This document shows positions 34,601 through 46,600 of a DNA stretch of 64,000 nt, piece by piece (position 1 is the first letter of the stretch; each line of letters starts with the position of its first letter). Source of the stretch: Malaya genurostris (lineage: Eukaryota; Arthropoda; Insecta; Diptera; Culicidae); assembly GCF_030247185.1 (NCBI RefSeq), contig NC_080571.1, positions 3,774,001-3,838,000 on the forward strand, given 5' to 3'. The notes beneath the pieces were generated by a model. The model was not told the origin of the DNA. It searched no databases and was given only the letters and a program-made list of their open reading frames with translations. A program made the translations under genes and the position numbers.

Positions 34601-37600
34601 CATTTCCAGTTACTGAGGGGTAGTTAAATTTACGATACAGTTTTGATAGACGAGTGGCAGGTCGTGTCGTCGGTGAAACAGTGTTGAATCCGTTTTTTTG
34701 TTCTTATATAAAACAGTTATTCAGAGGATGTGTCAGTGGAAGTGATCAAAGACATTATATTAACAAGATATCCAGCTCTCATGTTTCCCGAACAAATCTT
34801 TGGCTACATCCTTTTTTTTTGCGAGCATGGCGCCCTCAGGCGAGTCCGCATCGAATCTCGCGCATAGAAGTTGGGAAGAGAAATGTCAAATCCGTGCGCG
34901 CCAAAATAGCAGCACTGCGCATCCATACAATTGACATGATATGTTGAATGTGACACCGTGCGATGGCGTTGCTGAACTGAAGATTGATTTCGCTCCAAGC
35001 TGACAGGGTCTGAAGTGATGGTCAGTACGGTGAGATTTTGATTTCAGCCCAACCAAACTTTTCGTGTTCCTATTGAGTCCCATAAGAACCATGCAAAATT
35101 TTAGACTTCGAAGGCCGTAAAACAGTCTGACATTTGTAGAAAAAGTTGTTAAAGGAAAACCGACACAAGGTCCGAATAATGGCTCATTATTTAATAAATC
35201 TAGCACCATTGCTGCTAGTGGTCCTAATTTGATTTGACTTTGTTTTATTATGCTAAATATTATTTAGAAAGCACAGCAGGCATGGTAAAATACTTGTTTA
35301 TTCGGCGAACCTTCGAATATATGCGCGGTTTTACGTTTCTACGCATTAAGGGCTGAGGACAGTACCGTAAAGTGGTTGGTTTTTTGCTATTTTCCCGTTT
35401 CAAATTAAATTTTCTTGGAAACGATGCAGAATATAGAAAACCCCACCTGACAATGTCTTCGAAATTTAATTGAGAATATTCTGTGAAATTTTCAGAATGA
35501 TTCATTCACGACCGCTAACGTGTTGTATTTTTTTCTGACTGAAGAACTACTGAAAATTGGAACGCTCGGAAATGCATACCTCTACTTGTTCATCGAATAT
35601 CTCGGCTTCGAAGGCTTGTATCATAAATCTACCGTGACAAAGTCTAGATAATTTAGTTTATATGCGATTAGTACATAAAAACATATATGTTATCGCGATA
35701 GAAATAAAGTCTTGTATTTTTCTGTGAAACAAAGTCAGTTTCAATGCATCCGCCATTGATAGCATTCTGAAAAAGGAGAGAGAAATAAAATTGGCTCGAC
35801 AAGACTGCCAAACACACAGACATTCAATCTTTGTGAAAGTTGAATATTTTTTCATTGTTCATTGGAATCCATGTAATGTCCAACCCATACGATAGATTAA
35901 TGTGATAAAACTTCTCGTTAAAATAATAAAATGTATGCTGGAAACTTGGTACAGTTTGCTCATATACGAGAGAGTACAAGAGAAATACGATGCGCAGAGG
36001 GAATTGAGCGAGCCACGTGGTCGATTTAAAACTCAACACGCGAGCCTCTGTCCTCAGACCTTAAGGGCTGTGGCCAGTAGGTCGCCTATAACCACGTCGC
36101 TCGCTCTGCGTATTATATTTTTCTCCATGCTCTCTCGCAAATGTGCAAAATGACTCTCGATGTGGCCGGGTGGCCAAGAAAGCTTTGATATTTTCGATTA
36201 CAAGTTTGACTACATCACATAAAATCCAATAAAGCTACCGCTTGTTTGGCAGCCTTGCTGAGTCGATTTTATTTCTCTCTCATGTTTCGTTACGTTACCA
36301 GGTAACAAGAGCAGAAAAAATGGTGCGTGTATAGAAATCGACTTACCTTCACAAAAATAACATTCACTTCATTTTTATCGCGACAATATATATGTTCGCA
36401 TTGCACTAATCGCATCTAAATTGAATTATATAGACATTGTCGGGATAGATTTTTGATCCATGCTTTTGAAAGCGAGATATTAAATGAACAAGTTGAAAGT
36501 TGCCGTTTTCAGCTATGCAATTCTCCTTTCAGAAAAAAAACTTTCCCGAAAACTAAAGTCAATGAATCATTCTGAAATTTTCACAGAATAATTTACACTA
36601 ATTTTTTACGAGATTGTCAGTTGGGTTTTTTTTATATTCTTCACCGTTTCTAATAAAATCAAATTTGAAGCGTGAAAATAGTCCTTTGAATCACTCTAAA
36701 ACACACTGGCCTCAGCCCTTAAGAAGCAAGACACTTTGCAAGCGTATGAGTAATGTCAACAATGTGCGCGTCCTGATTTCAATCGATAAATCTTCCATAT
36801 GGTTGAAAAATAAACAAATCAGTTCATTCCGCTTAGAATTGCAATTCAAGAAAAGCGAAATCTAAAAGTTTATCTGAAAATTGCTCGAGAAAAATTTGAT
36901 TTGATTAGCAACGAACACATATGGATTTTCCCTTACAGAAATTATTGCGAAATGAATATTTACGTACCTTCTATTAGTAATCCCGCAAAAAGGAACCTTG
37001 AATTTAACACGCAAAGTTTTGTTTATTTTGTGTAGCGCGAGCTAATACAAATGCATTGAAGCAGTGTAGCTAACTTTTTTATTAGGGAATTAAAATCTTG
37101 ATTCAAAAATGTAGACAATTTTCCATCAAACATTGGTGAAAAATTGTTCAAAACTGATATTTCGTCTATAAAGTCAGGCTTATGTCGTTTTCGCTTGAGA
37201 AAACTGAAACTGATCCAGGGTAGTTTCATCAAACAAACACTTTTCACGAAACTGTGTTGATTTCGCACTTAGCGGGGGGTTTGAGCAAACCTGATATAAA
37301 AACCAGGTTCGAAACTGACTCGATTTTCAGTTCAACAACTTTGAAACTAGGTTCGAAACTGACTTCAAACAAACGGTTTGACAGCAGTTAGAGTGGAAAC
37401 TAGGTTAGGTTTGGCATCAAGCGAAAACGACCTTAAGGCCATCGTCCAAGTACCATGCGCGCGGGTGGTTTTAGGAATTTTTCGATGGAAATTTTGAAAA
37501 ATTTGACAAAACCAAAAACATACAGACCTTTGAAATACTTCTATCTATCTACAGGGTGAAAATGGCTGGAAAATTCGGAGGATTTTCCGAGTCTTATCAA

Positions 37601-40600
37601 AAATAGCTCTGAAAAATGAGTGTTTTTGTGAACTTTCACAATCATCTGGAAAAATAATGCGATGACATAAATTTTTTTTTTTCAAATAAGCCTTATGATG
37701 GATACAAATACGCCATGGGTAAACATGCTTTATTCTATATCAAATATATGATTTTATCAACGTATTCAATATGTAAGGAGTGTATCGAAAATAAGCTATC
37801 CACATACATACATAATTTGAAAGAAAAATTTGTGAAAAGCTTATTTTCGATACACTCCTTAGACTCTCGAGAACATGACAAAATTGCAAGAAAAATGCAA
37901 CATATTTTTCGCAGATATTACTGATCGGACTGCTATTTTCAATGTGAAGTTTAATTTCAAAATTTTATTTATCGACGAGGAAAAAAAGGATCTAGAGTAC
38001 GATATTTATTTATGACTTTTGCGACATGAGGCTGATCTTTGTCATGCAGGAGAATAACTTCATCATGTCTTTGCTTGTAGAAGTTTTTTTTTTTTTTTTT
38101 TTTTTTTTCAAATAAAATTTTTATTAGGCTCATTTGCTTTAGCTTAACGTGGCCGATTGTCTTGTTGTTAGGGAGAGAGAAAGGGATGCCGTATTACGGG
38201 GCGGCATACTCCCCAGTTAGTAAGGGGACATAGGGAGGGTGGGACCTACACAGTATTGAATTGAAATTTGAATACATCATTGGTTTGTGGCATACATCTT
38301 TTAGACACATTTTGCGTTCGATGAATCTTCATGTTTTTCAGCTTGTAGCAATGAAGAGATTATTCTGGATTGGGATGCTTCGTTGGTGTGTTCTGACGTT
38401 GATGTGACGTTTTTGGGTAGCTTCCAGCAACTCAGTCAGTTCAAGGCAGGTGCATGCTCCGAAGCATCGTTTACACAGGCCATACTTCCAGCAACGTAAA
38501 GAAGAGTGCGGTAGAGCTGTAGACGAGAAAGAGATAGGGAGAGCACTAAATTTGAGCATTGATAGTTTTCAAGAAGTTATAGATGAGAGTCATATAAGGA
38601 AGATTTCGAGTTGCCAAGACGTCGCGGACTGGTACGGAGGGTGGTATACCTCGGGCCCGAAGGGAACCTATGAGTTGGGACCTGGCATCACAATACTCGA
38701 CACATGTCCAAACAACATGTTCGATGTCATGATAACCCTCACCGCAAACGCAGACACCACTCTCAGCGAGCCCCACACGACGGAGATGCGCGCTGAACAT
38801 ATAATGATTAGACATGAGCCTTGACATTACACGAATAAAGTCTCGGCTCACGTCTAACCCCCGGAACCAAGCTTTCGTCGATACCTGTGGGATTATTGAG
38901 TGTAACCATCGTCCCAGAGTTCCACTATTCCATGTATTCTGCCAGCTAGCTAGAGTTTTCTGACGACAGCAACTGAAAAATTCATTGAAGCAGATTGGTC
39001 TTTCATAGATATCACCTTCTAGTGCGCCCACCTTGGCTAACGAGTCCGCCCTCTCATTGCCCCGTATGGAACAATGTGAGGGGACCCAAACCAAGGTAAT
39101 CTGGTATGATTTTGCAGATAAAGTACTCAATTGTTCCCGTATTTTCCCCAGGAAATACGGTGAGTGCTTTCCAGGCTTCACTGAACGGAGAGCCTCAATG
39201 GAACTGAGACTGTCCGATACAATGAAGTAGTGATCTGTGGGCAGAGTGTCAATGATCTCAAGGGTATACTGAATTGCAGCTAGTTCTGCGACGTAAACTG
39301 AAGCTGGATCACTGAGTTTATAGGAAGCGGTGAAATTTACATTGAATATACCGAAGCCAGTGGACCCGTCTAGATATGATCCGTCAGTGTAAAACATTTT
39401 ATTACAGTCGACTTCTTTAAATTTATTATTAAAAATTTTTGGGATCTCTTGAGGGCGTACAGGATCCGGGATTCCACAAATTTCTTCTTTCATGGATGTG
39501 TCGAAAAGCACAGTAGAATTAGAAGTATCCACAAAATGAACACGATTGGGAACAAACGAAGAAGGATTTATATTCTGAGCCATGTAGTCAAAATACAAGG
39601 ACATAAAACGGGTTTGTGAATTAAGCTCGACGAGCTTTTCAAAGTTTTCTATCACCATCGGATTCAAAATGTCGCATCGGATTAGCAGTCGATATGAGAG
39701 ATCCCAGAACCTGTTTTTCAACGGTAAGACGCCCGCCAGCACTTCAAGACTCATCGTATGGGTTGATTGCATGCAACCCAAGGCAATACGTAAACAACGA
39801 TACTGAATTCTTTCCAGTTTAATGAAATGAATATTCGTAGCGGAGCGGAAACAGAAACATCCATATTCCATTACTGACAATATCGTCGTTTTGTACAACC
39901 TGATCAGGTCTCCTGGGTGAGAGCCCCACCAAGTTCCGGTTATTGTACGAAGGAAATTGATTCTCTGTAGGCATTTTCGTTTCAAATACCTAATGTGACA
40001 TCCCCAGGTACCTTTGGAATCGAACCAGACCCCGAGATATTTAAATGTGAAAACCTGAGCTATGGTTTCACCCCCTAGTTGAAGCTGTAGTTGCGCAGGT
40101 TCTCGCTTCCTTGAAAATACAACCAGCTCAGTTTTCTCCGTAGAGAACTCGATACCCATTTGAAAAGCCCATGTCGACAAGTTGTCGAGGGTATCTTGCA
40201 ATGGTCCTTGGAGATCGGCAGCTTTGGGTCCTATAATAGACACAACACTGTCGTCGGCAAGTTGTCTTAGCGTGCAAGATGTGTTGATACATTCATCAAT
40301 GTTATTTACGTAAAAGTTGTATAAAAGGGGGCTTAAGCATGAGCCCTGAGGAAGACCCATGTAACTGAATCGCTTTGTCGTCAAATCACCATGCTCAAAA
40401 TGCATGTGTTTCTCGGACAATAGATTATATAAAAAGTTGTTCAAAACTGGTGAAAGACCATGCTGATGCAACTTCTCAGATAGAACGTTAATGGAAACTG
40501 AATCGAATGCCCCCTTGATGTCGAGGAAAACTGATGCCATTTGTTCTTTACGAGCAAATGCCATTTGAATTTCTGTTGAGAGCAACGCTAGACAATCGTT

Positions 40601-43600
40601 CGTTCCTTTGCCCCTGCGGAACCCAAATTGTGTACCTGAAAGCAATCCATTTGTTTCGACCCAATTGTCTAGACGGAAGAGAATTATTTTCTCCAACAAT
40701 TTCCGAATACAGGAAAGCATAGCAATCGGCCGATACGAATTGTGATCGGAGGCTGGTTTTCCAGGTTTTTGAATAGTAATAACTCTCACTTCTCTCCATT
40801 CGTGTGGGACAATATTACCCTCGAGGAACTTGTTGAATAAATTCAACAAGCGCCTTTTGGCAGAGTCGGGCAGATTTTTCAACAAGTTGAATTTAATTCT
40901 GTCTAACCCCGGGGCTCTATTGTTACACGACAAGAGCGCAAGTGAGAACTCTACCATCGAAAACGGTGTTTCGTTTGTATTCAATGTCGCGACGCGGGAT
41001 ATCTTCTGTTCCGGAACAGAATCAGGACATACTTTCTTAGCGAAATCAAATATCCAGCGGTTAGAATATTCCTCGCTTTCGTTCGCGTGATTTCGATTGC
41101 GCATGCGACGGGCCGTATTCCAAAGAGTGCTCATTGCTGTTTCTCTCGTTAATCCGTCAACAAACCTTCGCCAGTAACCGCGTTTCTTAGCTTTAATCAG
41201 ACTTTTCATTTGAAATTCTAACGCCGCGTATTTCCGATAATTATCTGGAGTTCCGTTCCTTCTAAACGAGATGAAGGCTGAAGCTTTTTTCGTTTTCAGC
41301 TCTGAGCACTCTTTGTCCCACCATGGGTTGGGAGAACGCATACTAGTTTGCGCGCTAGGTACTCGTTTCGTCTGAGCTTGAATTGCGGTGTCAAGAATCA
41401 AGCCAGCCAAAAATGTATACTCTTCCTCCGGAGGAAGCTCCTGTGATGTTTCTAGTTTCTCAGACATCGAGCTCGCGTAACGTTTCCAATCAATGTTTCG
41501 TGTGAAATCGTACGAAACATTGATTGTTTCCGATGGTCTTCCACGGTTGGTGATAGAAACTATGATCGGCAAGTGATCGCTACCGTGAGGATCACAGATT
41601 ACCTTCCACTTGCAATCTAACTGTAGCGAAGTCGAGCAAAGGGATAAATCCAGCGCACTTGGTTGTGCTGGCGGTCTAGGGTTCCGTGTCATTTCTCCCG
41701 TGTTTAGAATTGTCAAATTGAAGTTGTCACACAGATCTTGGATTAACGAAGAACGATTATCATCATATAAGCAGCCCCATCCTGTACCATGCGAGTTAAA
41801 GTCCCCTAAAACCAGCCGCGGTGAAGGAAGAAGTTCTATGATGTCTGCAAGCCGACGATGCCCTATCGAGACTCTGGGAGGAATGTAGATAGAAGCTATA
41901 CATAGATCTTTGCCTTTAATATTAATTTGGCAAGCAACAACTTCAATTCCCGGTGTCGAGGGGAGGTTAATACGATAAAATGAATAGCACTTTTTAATCC
42001 CTAAAAGTACCCCTCCATAAGAGTCTTCTCGGTCCAGGCGGATTATGTTAAAATTATGGAAGTCGAGGTTGATGTTAGAAGTAAGCCAAGTTTCACTCAA
42101 AGAGAATACATCGCAATTATGAGTATGTATTAAGTGTTTGAAAGAATCAAGTTTTGGGATGATACTTCTGCAATTCCACTGAAGCACAATGATCATATCT
42201 TCGATTCTCAGTGGTAAATTATCCATCAAAAGATACGATCGCTGCAAGGAGGGGCCATTGTTCAGTCAACTGTTTTAAAAATGTCCTTACTGTTGGCAGT
42301 AGATCAGTTAGGAAGCTTTTCAGAGGATCAGTAATATTGAAGGCTGTTAATATCCAGTCCACGATATCAGAAAATTTCAATAATCCAGCGTTTGTTGGAT
42401 TTTCTGGTTGTGCTTTGGGGTCATTCGGGTTTTTTGATGCCCCAGGAAGTGCTGGGTACTCCTTATCATCCCTAAGTTTTTTGAACCCAGGAGGTGTTTG
42501 CTTCGGTTTTGAGTCAGCACTTTTTGTTTCCGTTTGGTTCTTTTGTGACGAAGAGGACAGTCTGAGGCCTTTACGAGGAAGCTTGGGAGAAGCCAGATTT
42601 TGTCTTTTCCTGCTTCCTTCAACCTGTGTGTAGGAAGGTCCTTCGCCTGGGTCGTCAGAGGTATCCTCTTCAACTGGCAAGATTGCAAACGGGTTCTCAG
42701 GGGTCGATGGAGTGGTTCTTTTTAAGATTTCCGCATAAGAACGTTTGGAACGTTCTTTCACGGATCGCTTCAATTTCTCCGCACGCTGTATGTACGTAGG
42801 GCACACCGAAAGATCATGAGGATTCTCCCCGCAGTAGCAACACTTTTCCACTGCTCTTCTGCAGAGATCGTCCTCATGGGCCTCTCCGCATTTGCCGCAT
42901 CGCAGTTTGTTGCAACAATAGGTTGCCGTATGACCTAGCTGTTTGCAGCTTGTACAATGCATTACCCGCGGTACATACAGCCGAACAGGTAGACGAACTC
43001 CACTCACTACCAAATAATTTGGAAGTGCAGATCCGGCAAAAGTCACGCGAAATGAGTCCGATTGGTAAAATTTACCATCTATCGATTTGGAGTGCAATTG
43101 CTTGCACTCCAAAATTTTCACTGGTTGAAGGTCGGGGTTTTTGAAACGGCCTACCCCGTCCTTCATCAGATCTTCGATTGTCAGACTTTCGTCACGGACC
43201 ACACCGTCGATCTCCACCACATGAGACGGGACGTACACGCGGTACTCCTTCGTGAACAACTCGCTGGTAGCAATCTCGTTTGCTTGCTTCAGGTCGGACA
43301 CAACAACGCGTAACTTGTTTGGCGAAACCTTATCTATTGTTTTTATTGCCGAGAAATGTTTTTCCAGGTCCCGAGCAATATTTAAAACTCTGAGAGACTT
43401 TAATTTGGGCCGGAAGTATACCACCCACGGACCCCCCGAGCCATCGTCTTGGTAAACTTTTTGGCGAGCAGGCAATATCTTAGAGGGAGATGGAGGCATC
43501 GGAGAGGGAGATGGCATTGGAGAGGGAGATGGTATCGGAGGGGGAGATGGTATAGGAGGGGTAGATGGCATCTCGGAAGCAAACTCAGCCTCTAAATGTT

Positions 43601-46600
43601 CTTCGTTCATTCGTTCAGCTTCGCCCTCCTCCGAGACACCCCCACTGTCATCAATATTCATATTTAAAGTGCGGGAGTAAAGAAGTCTCCCGCACTTGAA
43701 ATGAGAAAGAAAGAAATAAAATGAAAAGAAAATATATGAATAGTAAAAGTTGAAAGAAAAAGTTTGAGAAAATACTTAACAGTATGTCACGGTAAGCTGT
43801 TAGGTGAGTTGCTCCTTCACTCCTTCGTTGTGCTTCAGCGTGACCTTGACTCAGGATTTGGATGCTGCGATGCGGGTAGCAAACAATAGAAATAACTGCT
43901 GCCCGAGGATAGCACAATAGCGTCTACTGTCGATACCGATACAAAACCGGTGCACAGACAGAACTCACTTGCGGGGATGCTACTTTTTATCACTTTTATT
44001 TAATGCCTATACTACAGCCTCTGCTGTGATAGGCACCTTCGTCTTACCGATGTCGATTGTTAAAAAACGCGTGTGCTCACTTCGAACATTCGGTTACGAA
44101 TGCTTGTAGAAGTTGAACTCGATCCGATTTTTTTAGTTGAAAAACGTTCTTTAGCACGAAGAACATTTGACTTTGAAGTGCCCCCATTTTTGGCCACATC
44201 CCGAACTGAAACCTCCTTCTTTTGCTCGAACGCCTTCAGTATACGTTTATCCAACTGAGGGTTAGCAGCAGGGTTGCTGAAATTCGCCTCACGCAACTCA
44301 TTAACGTTCATCGCCTGCGAACGATTCAAGAACGGAGACAGCAAAGCATGTAATGCCGGACGAGGCAAAAGCTATGCTCAATATGTGACTGCCTGAGCGA
44401 CTCGCAAGAGAGAAGAGATCTTGCTTCTTCATGCTGGTTGCTATTCCGCCGTGAGCCATTCTCTACCATTTCAAGAGCAGGTATCATCAGGCACGAGTAG
44501 CGCTTACATTGAGTCAATTTTTGACTCACTGTGAGTCAAAATGCCAGCAATCATGAATGCAAGTGTACGAAAAAAATTGAAGACAAAAATTAGCGATGCG
44601 ATGGAAGCAATTTTTTATTTTGCTTAGTTTAATTGTCTCGTAGATATTGCCCTGATAAAAAGTGTGCGTTGAACATCACAAATTAGCTTGGAAAACTTTA
44701 AACGTAATATCATTACTTATTATTGGAAGATGGCGAAACGATTGGGTTGGATAAAAATTAAACTGATAAATAAAACTAATAGTCCACTTCAAAACGTCGT
44801 TTAAAATCGTATACTAATGTACATATAATGTACTTCCTACTGCAATAAAACTAATGAAACAGTTGATTCAGATTTCACCGAATACTATTCTCACGTTCGT
44901 ACTCCGTGCTGTTGAAATTTTGCGGCAAGTAATGGCAGATAGATTTTAAAAAAGCTGGAGTTGAATCACCTGAGGACAATCACTTTTGTAAAGTGAAAAT
45001 TTTGCAGTTTATATGGCTTATATAAGAAATAAAATAAAAGGAATTATTTTCCACATATAACTGTAGCAACACTTTTGATTCTCTTTCGGGTTGGTTTGAT
45101 ATTTATTTTATTTATGATTTTGAAAATGGACTGAAATATCTACAGTGATATTTTTTAAAATCACATATGATTATGAATGATCAAGTCCAATACGCAATAT
45201 CAATATGCAATGCAAATAGAGTGACAAAAATATATTCTGAATATTGATTATAGAGGCAAGTCTAATCTTTTAATTCCAGGGATGATTTATTTTCTCATGT
45301 TTTTATTATATTAAACACAATTTAACGCTTCTTCGCATAGATTTGATTTATAGAAGTAATAGGAGTGCAGGGTTTTCCACAACGTTTGAACCTACTGAGA
45401 CGCCATGTAACTGCTTGCTCTGCAAAAATCAAAGCAATTAAGAAGAATGGCTAACAAAGAAATAGTCATTACTAACTAAATACTCATTCAGCATCTTTTA
45501 CCATACATCTACACAAATTATCGATTAGAATAACTGTACTACGATCAGGAAATTAAGACTTTTAAATTGAGAATCACGGTTGTGGTTCCGGCCAACTGCC
45601 ACAGGATGTCGAAGCATTTTGTAAAACGCAACATAAAATTGGAGGAATAGATGTTCCATTGAAATTTACTTTTGCATTTTTGTATCGCCTTATTAACTTA
45701 GTCCTATTTTAACGCATTCATTAAATTTCTGCATTTAATATTATCATTTTTCGAGTTTCACAAAACTTTTGCCTCGTAAGTTTTTCTTCCAAAAGCAAAC
45801 AGCAAAATAATAACGTAATGAGATATCAGTTGAGAAATTGATGAGCTGAAATCAAATTAAGATTACAATCTGATATTGCTGTCAAAAATGTATTGAAAAT
45901 AAAATGTTCTACAATTGACTCCCGAAGTGATCGGTTTAGCTTTTTTTTAAAAAAGAACATCCGCTAGAAGAAATTGTAAATTCAATTTCATAACATTTTA
46001 CAATATTCATATTACAGAGGAAACGATTTCAATTTGAAAAATAACACAATCCGCGTGGTTTATCGATTTGTCAGATAGTGCGATTTAGAATTTTTGTTAC
46101 TCATATCACACATTCAGTTTTGAAACTACTCATTGTATTATTTACCTTAAAACTGTGTTGAGCAAAAAAAAATTTTACGTGAATACTTCAAGGATCACAT
46201 ACAAAGAGTCCAAATGAAATATAATTCTGTTATCACATAATCAGGAGATAGTAGGAGAATATAGGATCAAGAAAAAAAATATGCATTTAATTCCACTTTA
46301 TTTAACGTCACTAATGTCACGAGACAGATAATTTTGTTGTGTTTGATTGTATGATACTTGATTTTTAGATATTTATTTCGTTATTGGAAACTGCGGAAGG
46401 TCTTCATTGCACGATTATCCATGGCAGTTTCCAACAAGTAACTGTAGAGAGTTTGTTTGTTTTTGATAATAATAGAAATATCATTCTTCAGTAAAATCTT
46501 ATGTTGGCCTCCAAATTAGTGCCTTATATAAAATTATAGAAGTTCTATTTCGGTTTTAGTTTCTATTATATTGTAGCTCTAACGCCCTGTATATTGAATG

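Larger units (their letters stand above)
38086..44100 (-). mobile_element. Apparently intact I-clade LINE, 6.0 kb
   Basis: A full non-LTR retrotransposon is oriented like Kdm2. It has a 439-bp 5' leader (44100-43662), two open ORFs, a 3' UTR of about 440 bp and a tail of about 23 A. A perfect 14-bp target duplication TGCTTGTAGAAGTT flanks it (38072-38085, 44101-44114). CCHC knuckles in ORF1 and an RNase H domain after the reverse transcriptase in ORF2 place it with the I group. No stop or frameshift is visible, and the perfect duplication and long pure tail suggest a recent insertion. Confidence 0.92.
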
